Source of the DNA: Branchipolynoe longqiensis
Taxonomy: Eukaryota > Annelida > Polychaeta > Phyllodocida > Polynoidae
Length of the DNA: 64,000 bases
NCBI GenBank assembly: GCA_030323885.1
Contig: CM059193.1
Location: forward strand, 73,569,543 to 73,633,542
Reading direction: 5' to 3'
The position numbers and the translations under genes are program-made. Shown piece after piece: positions 43,442 through 53,980 of this stretch. Numbering within the stretch: the first letter of the stretch is position 1; each line of letters begins with the position of its first letter. The notes beneath the pieces are model-generated. The model was given only the letters and a program-made list of their open reading frames with translations. It ran no database searches and had not been told where the DNA came from.

Positions 43442-43699
43442 TTAGCCTGTCTCAAAAGGTGCTAACTCTTAATTTTTTTGTCCATTGTAACGATTGACAC
43501 AAAGCAGCACAGAAACAGTTACACCAAAAACACAAGAACATTTGCTTCAAATCAATATGTATTCTATTGGGATCATGCCACGCCATGTCAAAAACAAATC
43601 AGTTTATCCTGAGCAAATGCATAAGTAGATAGTATGTTGATCGTTACAATGGACAAAGTTTTGTCCCATATTGCTTAGCACCTTTTGAGACAGTCTCAT
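43442..43699. mobile_element. MITE-F with CTGTCTCAAAAGGTGCTAA ends
   Basis: The left CTGTCTCAAAAGGTGCTAA is matched inverted by TTAGCACCTTTTGAGACAG at the right. The pair TTGTCCATTGTAACGAT/ATCGTTACAATGGACAA lies just inside, so inverted similarity extends beyond 45 bp. A truncated copy is at 44,010-44,116. Confidence 0.8.
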
Positions 43700-44009
43700 A
43701 TATATATATATTTCTATATATATATAATATCTACACCTTTTTTAATACGTGCCAAAATGGGATCTTCTTCTATCTCTCGAGGTCTCTCCGCACGGGAATC
43801 TCTATGTATATATGACATACAAGCCATTATACGAGTATAATAAACCAGAATATCCATCTACTCCCCAGCCACTAATTCACCGGCTGGTCATCTCTACTTA
43901 TTACATATTAGGTCATCTACTGGTACGACCTGATCTCCCCACGTGGTGCAACCTGCTCGCCCAGGCTCACTCACTGTACCGCTGAAAATAAAAATAAAAA
44001 TATATATAA
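43700..44009. other. Interval with TA microsatellite
   Basis: TA run at 43,698-43,730. The plus frame 43,749-43,985 has no recognised domain. Confidence 0.35.
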
Positions 44010-44116
44010 TGAGCCTGTCTCAAAAGTTGCTAAGTAATATGGAACACACCATTCTCCATTGTAACGGTATACATACTATCTGCTTATGCATTTGCTCAGG
44101 ATAAACTGATTTGTTT
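44010..44116. mobile_element. MITE-F, truncated
   Basis: GAGCCTGTCTCAAAAGTTGC, CTCCATTGTAACGG and TTGCTCAGGATAAACTGATT follow the reverse order of the 43,442 copy. The element breaks at a SINE. Confidence 0.75.
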
Positions 44117-44333
44117 TACCTGTCGCTTCCTAGCCTGGGGCTCGGTATTGTTACCATAGGGCAAGCTCTGGTTGGCTCAGTGTGTGAGATATCAGGACAT
44201 GATGCTGGTGGCCTCGTCTTTCAGTGGGGCAGCACTATAAAGTCGCCATGAGTGTGCACTGTCCGAAGTCGGTACCCGCCATGATATGACCTTTGATGTT
44301 GCCAGGACGAAAAGACCAACAACCAACCATCCA
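44117..44333 (+). mobile_element. SINE-A, headless, sense
   Basis: ACCTGTCGCTTCCTAGCCTG, CTCTGGTTGGCTCAGTGTG, GGGGCAGCACTATAAAGTCG and GACCAACAACCAACC in sense order. Confidence 0.8.
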
Positions 44334-45199
44334 TTCCCCAAGGTCATAAGTTTAACTATTGCCTTCTGTTGGAAATGGTCCTTTTACAGATATGTGTATG
44401 GCCTGGTAACTCACTGGTCATCTATTTATTTTGTTCCCACTAAATATACAATAAATATAGGTTCAAATGCGCATCGCGACTAGGGTAAGACAATCGGGTT
44501 GGGTTATCATATCAGGTAGAACTGGAATAACCACCAACAACAACAGAATCACACAAAATCATATCACACGCAGCCTGGAAGTCATCAGATTACACACAAA
44601 CGCAGCAGAAAACATTGCATTCTGGGAATCCTGCTGTTCTGCGCATTTACTTTGTCAAAGCTTGCCATTACGCGGATGTTGCTGTTCTTATAATATGTCT
44701 ATATATATACATATATATGGACGAGGCTATTCGCAGAGCTGCTTTGCTCTGCAAATTAGCGGGAAACTGATTATTATTTGCAGAGCTGGTCTGCAAATTG
44801 CTGATCATCACTCAATCTTCATGAAAATTGGCGAATAGATAAATAAAACAGGTATGTGAAAATGAATATGGTAGTTTCAAAGATGAATATTGTCAAATTT
44901 CTAGTGATTTGCAGAGATTTTTGATCAACAAAAAAAAGAATGCGGAGCAATTTTAATTAAACTTCTAGTGTCTGATTCAAAAGATTTAAAGACCCAGATG
45001 AAGAACATTTCATCTACATGATGCAAAAGACAGCTTGTTAATACCTCTAAAAGTGGCGCACAGCAAAGGAAAGAGTAATGCATGCCGCAAAAGTCTGGCA
45101 AACACTGGGATGCGTAGCTCTGCGAATAGCCAGTGCGAATATTTATAGATATATTCATATTAGGTGGTTAAGAGGGCCCTGCAGACCTATTTAGCCCAC
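44334..45199. other. Unannotated interval
   Basis: The words GCAGAGCTGCTTTGCTCTGC and CTGCAAATTGC near 44,735-44,800 form small palindromes, and GCTATTCGCAGAGC recurs inverted at ~45,116 (GCTCTGCGAATAGC). An uncharacterised ~430-bp foldback element between ~44,722 and ~45,130 is possible. No gene recognised. Confidence 0.35.
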
Positions 45200-45985
45200 A
45201 TTTTTCTTTTTTTTTGGGGGTACATTAGTTGTTTAAGCAGGGGAAATTACAGTTGCAGACGACTGTCTTACTTATTCCACTGCTCCTTGCCCTATCCTAA
45301 TAATGCCGAGCATCTGGCTAGGAAGCGACAAGTAGAGAGTATGAGGTTTGGGGTGTTGGCGGGTGTCAGGGATGCATGGGGCTCGTGGGATAGCGAGGGT
45401 GGGAGTGGGGGGAGGGGATGGGGGTGGTAGGGGAGAGGCGTATGGAACATGGGATAGGGAGGGTGGAGATTGGGGGATGGTGTGAGTGGGGGCGGTGATG
45501 GGGTTGGGGTAGGGGCGGGAGGAGGGAGGTGTGGAGTGCGGGATTGCAAGGGTAGGGAGTGGGGGATGGCGAGTGGGGGGCGGCAATGGGGGTGGGGAGT
45601 GGGAGTGGGGAGTGGGAGGGGCGGGGATGGGGGTGGTAGGGGAGAGGCGTATGGAACGTGGAATAGGGAGGGTGGAGAGTGTGTGTAGAATGGGTTCAGG
45701 TGGGGGGGGGTGCTTGGGTAGGGGTGACGGGGGTCGGGCCGGGACTGCCAGGTTTTAAGTAGTAGATATATTGCGCCGCTATCTGGAATGAACCATGGTA
45801 ACACATAAACAACAACATCAACATGAACACGACAGAAGGGCAATGAAATATTGTCCACCCACCTGGTTGTAAGTGATAATTTTGTAGTCATTGGTTTGAC
45901 TCGACCAGGATTCGAACCCACGACCCCACGATCTACCAACACGGGAGATGGACGTTCTAACTCATTCGGCCATCCCGTCTGGGAA
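45200..45985 (-). mobile_element. SINE-A2 interrupted by element G
   Basis: GTACATTAGTTGTTTAAGCA to GGCTAGGAAGCGACAAGTA is one part. After the insertion it resumes at TTTTGTAGTCATTGGTTTGA and runs into the inverted head (CATTCGGCCATCCCGTCTGG). Confidence 0.8.
45334..45881 (-). mobile_element. Element G, copy 1 (C-rich internal repeat)
   Basis: On the minus strand it starts ATCACTTACAACCAGGTGGG and continues GGACAATATTTCATTGCCCT and GATAGCGGCGCAATATATC. It then enters a C-rich array with GTTCCATACGCCTCTCCCCT repeated ~209 bp apart. Copy 2 lies on the plus strand at 49,930-50,700. The 256-codon minus frame through it is Pro-rich array read-through. Confidence 0.7.
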
Positions 45986-46082
45986 CTAAATGATTCTACT
46001 ATGCATGTTGTTCTACGGATGAGCGTCACTTTTTGTTTACAGAGTTCAGCATTCACTAACAAATCACCTGTAATATATGACC

Positions 46083-46265
46083 AGATGAGATGGCGGAATG
46101 AGTTGAACGTCCATCTCTCGTTTTAGTAGATCGTGGGTTCGAACCCTGTTCGAATCAAACCAATGACTTACAAATTTATACTTGTCGCTTCCTCACCAGG
46201 TACTCAGCATTATCAGGATAAGGCAAGGACTGGTTGGCTCAGTGTCAGGATAATATGACTGAGTG
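46083..46265 (+). mobile_element. SINE-A, sense
   Basis: Head GGCGGAATGAGTTGAACGTC and GGGTTCGAACCCTGTTCGAA, then ACTTGTCGCTTCCTCACCAG and GGTTGGCTCAGTGTCAGGAT. The tail is missing. Confidence 0.8.
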
Positions 46266-46562
46266 TGAACCAAGCAACTTTAAATATAAAAATAAATCTA
46301 CATGTATTAATGATAATGTATTACCTCTTAAATACTCCAATCTGCTGTTTGGGAAGGGGAGGGAGATGCCTTTAAGTGAACACATTGCAAAAAGATAATC
46401 TATCGAAAAAAGGGTGAATAAAAAGAATGAATTAAACTTCATTTGAAATACATTCATTAAGATTGGAGAAATAGAGTATTTCAAATTTCAATTGATATAT
46501 ATGTTATATGCTGTGAAATTTCATATTCTGAGGGATAAATTGTTCACTACAGAGAGAAGGGG

Positions 46563-46915
46563 AACAGTTGGTTAGTTGTTGGACTTTTACGTCCTGGCAA
46601 CATCTAAGGTAATATCAGGACTTGTACTGACTTATTTATGACAGTGCGCACTCATGGCAACTTTATAGTACTACTACTCCACTGTGAAATCAAGCCACTG
46701 GCACCAGGACCAGATATACTACTCAGTCACATCATCCCGAGACTGAGCTAACCAGTCCTTGCCATATCCTATTAATGCTGAGTGCCAGGCTAGGAAGCAA
46801 CAAACATCAATTTTATGAGTCATCGGGTTTGACTCGACCAGGAACGGAAATCCCAATCTCCCACACGTGAGGTCCGCATTCTATTGATTCGACCCCACCC
46901 TCCCCCGGCCGGTGT
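46563..46915 (-). mobile_element. SINE-A, full length
   Basis: TTGGTTAGTTGTTGGACTTT, GACAGTGCGCACTCATGGCA and GGCTAGGAAGCAACAAACAT, with a diverged inverted head (CCACACGTGAGGTCCGCATT). Confidence 0.8.
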
Positions 46916-47129
46916 TAGCAAGATGTTTGTAAAATGGGTTCTGAGTGCTTTTACTACAACTACAGCTGATTTTTGTTTAAGGTGAGCGCGCACAGCGGCT
47001 CTCTACTGCCGCTTAAGTGGCTCTACATATATACGTGGTGTGAAAAGGCGCAGGTGTGAACAGCAGCAACGGTGTGAGCAGCTCAAGAGGACCAGCTGGA
47101 GCAGCAGCTGGTGGTGCACCTCTGTTTTA

Positions 47130-48545
47130 ACGTTTAGTGGTCCTTACCTGCTTTAGGTTTAGTGGCGCACATCTGTTTTAGGTTTAGTGGTGTACGTCTG
47201 ATTTAGGTTCAGTGGTGCGTGTCTGTTTTAGCTTCAGTGGTGCCCATCTGTTTCAGGTTCACTGGTGTGTATCTGTTCTAGGTTCAGTGGTGCCCATCTG
47301 TTCTAGGTTCAGTGGTGTGTATCTGGTCTAGGTTCAGTGGTGTGCGCCTGTTTTAGATTCAGTGGTGACGATCTGTTTTAGGTTCAGTGGTGCCGATCTG
47401 TTTTAGGTTCAGTGGTGCCCATCTGTTTTAGGTTCAGTGGTGCCGATCTGTTTTAGGTTCAGTGGTGCCGATCTGTTTTAGGTTCAGTGGTGCCGATCTG
47501 TTTTAGGTTCAGTGGTGCTGATCTGCTTTAGGTTCAATTGTGTGCATCTGTTTTAGGTTTAGTGGTGTGCGTCTGTTTTAGATTCAGTGGTGTCCATCTG
47601 TTTTATGTTCAGTGGTGCCCATCTGTTTTAGGTTTAGTGGTGTGCATCTGTTTTAGATTCAGTGATGCCTACCTGTTTTAGGTTCAGTGGTGTGTATCTG
47701 TTATTGGTTCAGTGGTGTCCATCTGTTTTAGGTTCAGCACTGCCCATCTGTTTTAGGTTCAGTGGTGTGTATCTGTTATAGGTTCATTGGTGCCCATCTG
47801 TTTTAGCTTCAGTGGTGCCCATCTGATTTAGGTTCAAGGGTGTGCATCTGTTTTAGGTTCAGTGGTGCCCATCTGTTTTAGGTTCAGTTGTGTGCATCTG
47901 TTTTGGATATAGTGGTGTGCATATAGACTTAGATTCAGTGGTGTGTATCTGCTTTATGTTCAGTGGTGTGCATATGTTTTAGGTTCAGTATTGCATATCT
48001 GCCTTAGGTTCAGTGGTATGCATCTGTTTCAGGTGCAGTGGTCAACATCTGCCTTAGGTTTAGTGGCATGCATCTGTTTTAGGTTCAGTGGTCGACATCT
48101 GCCTTAGGTTCAGTGGCGTGCATCTGTTTTAGGTTCAGTGGTCGACATCTGCCTTAGGTTCAGTGGCGTGCATCTGATTTAGGGTCAGGGGTCAACATCT
48201 GCCTTAGGTTCAGTGGCGTGCATCTGTTTTGGGTTCAGTGGTCAACATCTGCCTTAGGTTCAGTGGCGTGCATCTGTTTTAGGTTCAGTGGTTGACATCT
48301 GCCTTAGGTTCAGTGGCATGCATCTGATTTAGGGTCAGGGGTCAACATCTGCCTTAGGTTCAGTGGCGTGCATCTGTTTCATGTTCAGGTGTCAACATCT
48401 GCCTTAGGTTCAGTGGTGTGCATCTGTTTTAGGTTCAGTGGTCAACATCTGCCTTAGGTTCAGTGGCGTGCATCTGTTTTAGGTTCAGTGGTCAACATCT
48501 GCCTTAGGTTCAGTGGCGTGCACCTGTTTTAGGTTTAGTTTAGTG
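47130..48545 (+). repeat. 25-bp minisatellite changing into a 50-bp higher-order repeat
   Basis: The unit TTTTAGGTTCAGTGGTGCCC then ATCTG repeats about 55 times. From 47,130 to ~47,990 single units vary (GTGCCC, GTGTGC, GTGCCG). From ~48,020 two unit types alternate regularly: TTTTAGGTTCAGTGGTCAAC plus ATCTG, then CCTTAGGTTCAGTGGCGTGC plus ATCTG. Stops in several frames argue against coding. Confidence 0.95.
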
Positions 48546-49224
48546 CATATCTGCTGTCCATTCAAAGGTGCGTTATATCCTTCAGGATCGAGTATGAAGT
48601 CACCTTTATCCATCCCCAGTTTGACCTATTTACAGCCAGTATCAGCGGGTGAAGGGCTTGCAGTGTGCATGGGCAGAATACAGTTAACGCTGGCGTATGG
48701 CGGCACAACCAACAAAACATGATAATTTGCTGATTCATTGCAAAATTGCACATATGTTCCTAAACTAGGGTAGAGCATTTTATTGTGCTGCCAAATATAA
48801 CCAGCAAAGGAAAGGTCCTCAGAAAGTATTGGTATGTTGCATAATAAACATATATATATAAGCTTTATATATATAGATAGGATATATAACAGGTTATATG
48901 AGTATAGGCAGCGGAAAATAAACTATATTTGTTTATTATGCTTTTGTTGAATTTGTGAATTGTTTCCTGATATTTGTTATTATTTTTACTCCATGTGCTG
49001 TGGGCCTGTGTTTCGGCCCATGCTCTGGTCCTGCATTGATCAATATATACTCGGAGTGTGCGCATGACTCACCCCACTCGCCTCAATTTTCCTTTTACTG
49101 GTACAGGTATGCCCAAGCCAATGATCAAGATATATATATATATCTAAAGTTGCCAACCCATTACCCTCTCGTTGTCTCTTGTTATTTGTACCCGGAACCT
49201 ATACTACGCATATGTATATAAATA
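48546..49224. other. Unannotated interval
   Basis: Short domainless frames and TA runs near 48,850 and 49,128. No repeat family recognised. Confidence 0.4.
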
Positions 49225-49288
49225 CAGTACAACCCCATTAAACCAAGCTCAGTTAAACCAAACGATCGGTTAAATCAAACTTTTTTTC
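49225..49288 (+). mobile_element. Pogo-like MITE, left fragment
   Basis: CAGTACAACCCCATTAAACC and AACGATCGGTTAAATCAAAC match the start of 22,986-23,495. Confidence 0.75.
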
Positions 49289-49289
49289 A

Positions 49290-49495
49290 CACCTGCCCAC
49301 ACCCGCGCACCCTCTATTTTAAGGACTACTCCGTAGGGGTCGGATCCGGTGGCCTCATAGCGCCCGGCGATCGGGAAGGCCCCCCTCGACATGGACGCCG
49401 TGGACTGATTCCCTATGTCGTACCTTCATACCATACTAAATTGTTCTTTCGCCCACTCTCGGTCATCCTCTTCGATCCGACTCAGTTCACCCATT
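49290..49495 (+). repeat. Dispersed repeat shared with 34,880-35,110
   Basis: TTTAAGGACTACTCCGTAGG, GCGATCGGGAAGGCCCCCCT and GACGCCGTGGACTGATTCCC parallel the earlier copy. Confidence 0.65.
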
Positions 49496-49496
49496 T

Positions 49497-49740
49497 GCAG
49501 TTTGGGCTATTTTCCATTCCAACCAGTGGTCGACACCTGGTTCAACAAAGGCTGTAGTATGTGATGTCCTGTCTGTGGGAAAGTGCATATAAAAGACCCC
49601 TTGCTGCTTATTGGAAAGTGTGAGGCAGTAGCAGGTTTCCTCAAAAGAAATATTTCAGAATGGCCATATCTTTGACGTCCAATAGCCAAAGATAAAAATC
49701 AATGTGCTCTAGAGGCTTCGTTGAAACACGCTTTACTTTG
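49497..49740 (+). mobile_element. SINE-D resembling the Nin-DC type, plus strand
   Basis: TTCCAACCAGTGGTCGACAC, GTCCTGTCTGTGGGAAAGTG, CATATAAAAGACCCCTTGCT, GACGTCCAATAGCCAAAGAT and ATCAATGTGCTCTAGAGGC follow, as I remember it, the order of the conserved Nin-DC SINE seen in many invertebrates, including molluscs. A reverse copy lies at 53,025-53,290. The assignment is from memory of the family and needs a search. Confidence 0.7.
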
Positions 49741-49929
49741 TGTATTTGACCAGAAGACTAAGCGCTCTTGTGTTGAAAAGCAACATCTTTCTTTTACAAC
49801 TTACCAACACCCACGTCCCTAATTTGTTGGTGCCATTGTTGTTATGGATATTACTAATATTTATCTAAATGTCCAAAAGTAACAAATCGCTCAGCTGCCA
49901 ACATCCCAGCAGCAAACCCCGGCAGAGTT

Positions 49930-50700
49930 CCACGCAATCGGCTTTATCACTTAAAGCCAGATGGGCGGACAATATTTCATTGCCCTTCTGTCGTGTTCAT
50001 GTTGCTGTTGTTGTTTATTTGTTACCTTGGTTCATTCCAGATAGCGGCGCAACATATCTACTACTTAAAACCCGCCAGTCCCGGCCTGACCCCCGCCATC
50101 CCTACCCAAGCACCCCCACCCCACCCGAACCCCTTCTACACACACTCTCCACCCTCCCTATTCCACGTTCCATACACCTCTCCCCTACCACCCCCATCCC
50201 CCCCCCCCCCCCTCCCCCCATGCCCCACCCCCACCCTCGCAATCCCGCGCTCCACACCTCCCTCCTGCCGCCCCCATTCCCATCCCATCACCTCCCCCAC
50301 TCACACCATCCCCCACTTTCCACCCTCCCTATCCCATGTTCCATACGCCTCTCCCCTACCACCCCCATCCCCTACCCCCACTCCCACTCTCGCTATCTCA
50401 CGCGCCCCATGAATCCCCTGCCACCCCCCCCCCCCAACCCCCCACCCCCCACCCCCTACTCTCTACCATCCCGCGTCCATAACTCCTCCCCATGTCTCAC
50501 CCCAACCATTCCAGGTCCCCCTCCACCCCTCCCCACCGACGCCATCCGACACCACTTCCGCCATATCACCCCCCCCCCCCCCACCCCCACCGCCCTCACC
50601 CTCCACCCCCACTCCCACCCCCCACCCCACCCCACCGCCCACTGTGCATCTGCTGCCCTCTGGGGCCGTCCGTAATAAAGCTGACCACATCGCAACTAGA
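49930..50700 (+). mobile_element. Element G, copy 2
   Basis: ATCACTTAAAGCCAGATGGG then GGACAATATTTCATTGCCCT and GATAGCGGCGCAACATATC, matching copy 1 in order. The C-rich array follows, with TCCATACACCTCTCCCCTAC and TCCATACGCCTCTCCCCTAC ~180 bp apart. After the array GTCCGTAATAAAGCTGACC contains a possible polyadenylation signal. The 268- and 139-codon frames are Pro/His/Ser array read-through. Confidence 0.7.
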
Positions 50701-51611
50701 AAGATGCGCAGATAATCAAATTGAATCAACTCAAATTAGATTCCCACACTGTATCCTGACGGGGTTGTTTGGCGATGGGGCGGGGGGGGGGGGCAGGGAG
50801 AGCCGGGGTGTAAGTGTGTATGTGTATTGGTGGGGCAGGTGGCTGGGGGTGGGCCTTGTACATGTGTACATGTGAGGAGTTCATGCACAAAACCCTGTAA
50901 ATGTCAATCCAACAATCGAGGTAAACAATGTGTAATGTATCTACGATCAAAGGTCAGAGGTCACACCCAGGTAAGGGCTGAGGCATGCTGGGTATAGAGA
51001 TTCCAATAAACAGTTACGACTCACAGCTCAGTGTGTTAACACATTATTTACACGATGGAGTCAAACCATCAAAATGTTCATTCTTTTTATTTTTATATTT
51101 TTGTTCATTGCTTTATAACCATTTCTTCACAAGAAAATGGAATCACTGAGAAATAAAATTAGCTTCAGATAAAACTCAGTTATTTTTAATGACATTTTTG
51201 GTTTGGCGTTTGCGGGGTTTTGCGCCTGACCTCTTCCTGTGGTGGTGGTGGTGTTGCGGTGGTGGTGGGGGGGGAGAGGGAAAAAGGCATCATCATCATC
51301 ATATCTGTGGGGAGGCTGGATGGATTTGGCATTTCGCGATAAGCCAGTATGGGTGAGTGGTGGTGGTGGGGGGGGGGGGGATGAATTACAACTGCATCAA
51401 ACAGTGATTGTCAATAGTGTTTTCTGCATGATCCAGCACTTTCAAGTTCATAGAGACAGTCGCAATTCTATGCCACTCACTTCACGACCACTATGTGTCA
51501 GGTTAAAGCCAGGCATACAACTAGTGAGATTCTCAATATTATGAGGACGTTTTGTTGTATCAAGAGATTACAGGCATTTGGTGAATCACCCTTTATTTAA
51601 TAAGAAAACAG
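50701..51611. other. Interval with G-runs and GGT tracts
   Basis: G homopolymers at ~50,782 and 51,370, GGTGGT tract at 51,238-51,270 and a CAT run at ~51,286. No gene recognised. Confidence 0.4.
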
Positions 51612-51885
51612 GTTAATTATTTCGATTAAAACATCCAAAGTTCAAAACCAAAACAATTACTAGGTATGATTCTATATATCTTACTAGGATAATAGTGCAC
51701 TTATTAGACTTTTGTCACCACATAGAAGGGAATACTGAGGCAATTTAATATAACCGTTACTGCAGAAGCCTATTGTATCAGAGTCTTGGCATGCTTGCCA
51801 AAATTAATTGTTCACATTTTCACTTCAAATGGTTCAAAAGTTAACCATTTAAAATAAAAGTTACATCAACCCAGACAATAATAAT
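51612..51885 (+). mobile_element. TTAA-MITE, partial
   Basis: ATTAAAACATCCAAAGTTCA to ATAAAAGTTACATCAAC, lacking both terminal repeats. It is followed 12 bp later by a reversed copy. Confidence 0.8.
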
Positions 51886-51896
51886 ATCAGTACTCC

Positions 51897-52254
51897 TTTG
51901 AAGTTTCATAGTCCGATGGTTTTGAGTTTCTGTTATTTTCTGAGATAAATATATTAGGTTGATGGGTATAATCTACATTACTCTAGCTTGAAGTAGCTTT
52001 TATTTCAACTAGCTAAATTTTGAGATATTTGAAGTACAAACAAGGAAAATTAATTTTGTCAAGCACACCAAATCTCTGACAGCATAGGCTTCTGCAATAA
52101 CATGTTCTATTCAATTGCCTCAGTATTCCCTTCTGTGTGGCAACAAATGCTTGATAAATGCACCAGTATCTAAGTTTAGCTATGTAAAATCAAATCTAGA
52201 TAATTATTTTGGTTTCACTAAATATGCTGTTTTCATTGGACTATGCAGCTTTAA
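51897..52254 (-). mobile_element. TTAA-MITE, full length, minus orientation
   Basis: GAAGTTTCATAGTCCGATGG to GGACTATGCAGCTTTAA. The left flank is TTGA, the right TTAA. With the preceding copy it forms an inverted pair of ~270 bp arms. Confidence 0.85.
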
Positions 52255-52404
52255 ATTGCACCGGTTAAGCATGATGAGTCACGTGATGCCTACACTGGCC
52301 CCGGGGAGTAGGACAGTTTGAAATTGGTTGGCTGGCCTGCGTGGGCGGCCTTGATTGGTTGGCTAAGAGGGGTCTTTTAATAGGCAGAGAGTGAAGGTGA
52401 TAAG

Positions 52405-52746
52405 GTTTGTTTGTTTGTTGTTGTTTTACGTCCTAGCAACATCTAAGGTCATATCAGGACGGGTACCGACTTGTGAGAGTGCGCACTCATGGTGACTTTA
52501 TAGTGCTGTCCCACTGGGAAACCAGGCTGCTGGCACCATGACCTGGCATCCCACTCAGTCATATTATCCTGACACTGAGCACACCAGTCCTTGCCCTGTC
52601 CTAATAATGCCAAGCACCGGGCTAGGAAGCGAGAAGTATCAATTTTTAAGTCATTGATTTGACTCGACCAGGGTTCAAACCCACAACCCCACGGTCTCCC
52701 AGCACGTGAGACGGATGCTCTAACTCATTCGGCCACCCAGTCTGGT
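52405..52746 (-). mobile_element. SINE-A, full length (reference copy)
   Basis: Plus-strand order: TTGTTTTACGTCCTAGCAAC; CATATCAGGACGGGTACCGA; CACTGGGAAACCAGGCTGCT; CACACCAGTCCTTGCCCTGT; GGGCTAGGAAGCGAGAAGTA; then CGACCAGGGTTCAAACCC and CTCTAACTCATTCGGCCACC. On the minus strand the last two are an intact box B (GGGTTTGAACCC) and box A region (GTGGCCGAATGAGTTAGAGC). The family is therefore pol III-type with a tRNA-like head. There is no protein. Confidence 0.9.
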
Positions 52747-53024
52747 CAGTTAAGGAGTGCTGGCAGCAGTGGAGAATGTGAAGGTGAATTAGCGCCTGAT
52801 TAAAATAAAAATTGGGAGCGGTAAATCAATTTTTAAATCTTCAGAATAGCTGAATAATCAGCATTGTGACACTGAAGTTCTCACTGTAGATCTATATTAG
52901 CAGTTATTTACACAGAGTATTTTAATTATGAATAAACTCACAAATGAGAATGTGATGCATTCATCAATGATGTACATTTTGTATTTTTTGATTGATGATG
53001 GTGGAATTGACACAGTTTGTTTTG
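52747..53024. other. Unannotated interval
   Basis: AT-rich, nothing recognised. Confidence 0.4.
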
Positions 53025-53290
53025 TTTAAAGACGCCTCTTGAGCACATTGATTTTTATCATCGGCTATTGGATGTCAAGCAAATGGTCATTCTGACATAT
53101 TTCTTTGGAGGAAACCCGCTGCTGCCACATAGGCTATGCTTTCCGATAAGCACAAAGGGGTCTTTTATATGCACTTTCCCACAGACAGGACAGCACATAT
53201 GACAGCCGTTGATGAACCAGTGCTGGACCACTGGTTGGAATGGAAAATAGCCCAAACTGCAAATTGATCCACTGAGTAGGATCGATCCGA
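53025..53290 (-). mobile_element. SINE-D resembling the Nin-DC type, minus strand
   Basis: CACATTGATTTTTATCATCG, GAGGAAACCCGCTGCTGCCA, TCTTTTATATGCACTTTCCC and CACAGACAGGACAGCACATA mirror 49,497-49,740. CCACTGGTTGGAATGGAAAA closes the shared part. Confidence 0.75.
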
Positions 53291-53477
53291 TGACCGACAC
53301 CTTAAAAAATGGACACAGTATCGCCTCAGCTACGTCCCGATCCTTGGAATGAAAGTCAGCCACACAATGGTTGCCTATTGTAAGTACACATTGGCGGGTC
53401 AGTTTCATTGGTTAGATTCTGACGTTCTGGTATGACTGTATGTGGAAACAATATATACATTGGGTAGCTATTTCTTT

Positions 53478-53702
53478 TGGTACATTAGTTGATTAAGCAG
53501 GGGAAATTTCAATCACAGACAATCGGTCTTCCTCATTCCACTGCTCCTTGTCCTACCCTAATAATGGATCTGGCTAGGTAGCGATAATAATCAATTTGTT
53601 AGTCATTGCTTTATCTCAACCAGAGTTCAAACCTATGGGTTCGAATCCCACGACCTACCAAAACGGAGATGGATGCCCAACTCATTTGGTGGCGCTGTCT
53701 GT
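53478..53702 (-). mobile_element. SINE-A2 (reference copy of the alternative tail)
   Basis: GTACATTAGTTGATTAAGCA, GTCTTCCTCATTCCACTGCT and CCTTGTCCTACCCTAATAAT, then the inverted head (TGGGTTCGAATCCCACGACC, CAACTCATTTGG). It shares the head half with SINE-A and has a different tail. Confidence 0.8.
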
Positions 53703-53971
53703 GGAAGTCAGCCGTACAGCCTTGTGTAAAAACACATTGCCGGGTTAGTTTCATCGTTTAGCTTCTGATGTTATGGTATGTGGTGGCGTATGTGGAAACT
53801 AGCATATACATTGGGTAGATATTGGTAATACGTGTCTAGCGATTTAGCACTAGGGAATAGATAGGCAGTGGGTATTTGAATGCATATGGGGGATGGGGAC
53901 AGGGGAAGGAGAGAAAGAGTTCCAATGTTGGCGGGGTTGGTTGATGGGGAAGTAAAAGTAGGGATTGGCAG
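53703..53971. other. Interval with a G-rich purine tract
   Basis: CATATACATTGGGTAG at ~53,810 repeats a phrase from ~53,453, a short duplication around the SINE. GGGGACAGGGGAAGGAGAG-type purines follow at 53,890-53,980. Confidence 0.4.
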
Positions 53972-53980
53972 GGGTAGGGG

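Noticed and set aside
45292..46062. 256-codon minus-strand frame and its plus-strand counterpart at 49,869-50,675
   Set aside because: Both read through the same dispersed element G and its C-rich array; the shared N-terminal part is repeat homology, not a gene family.
47130..48545. CRISPR-like array
   Set aside because: Units are contiguous 25/50-bp repeats without unique spacers; a eukaryotic minisatellite explains it.
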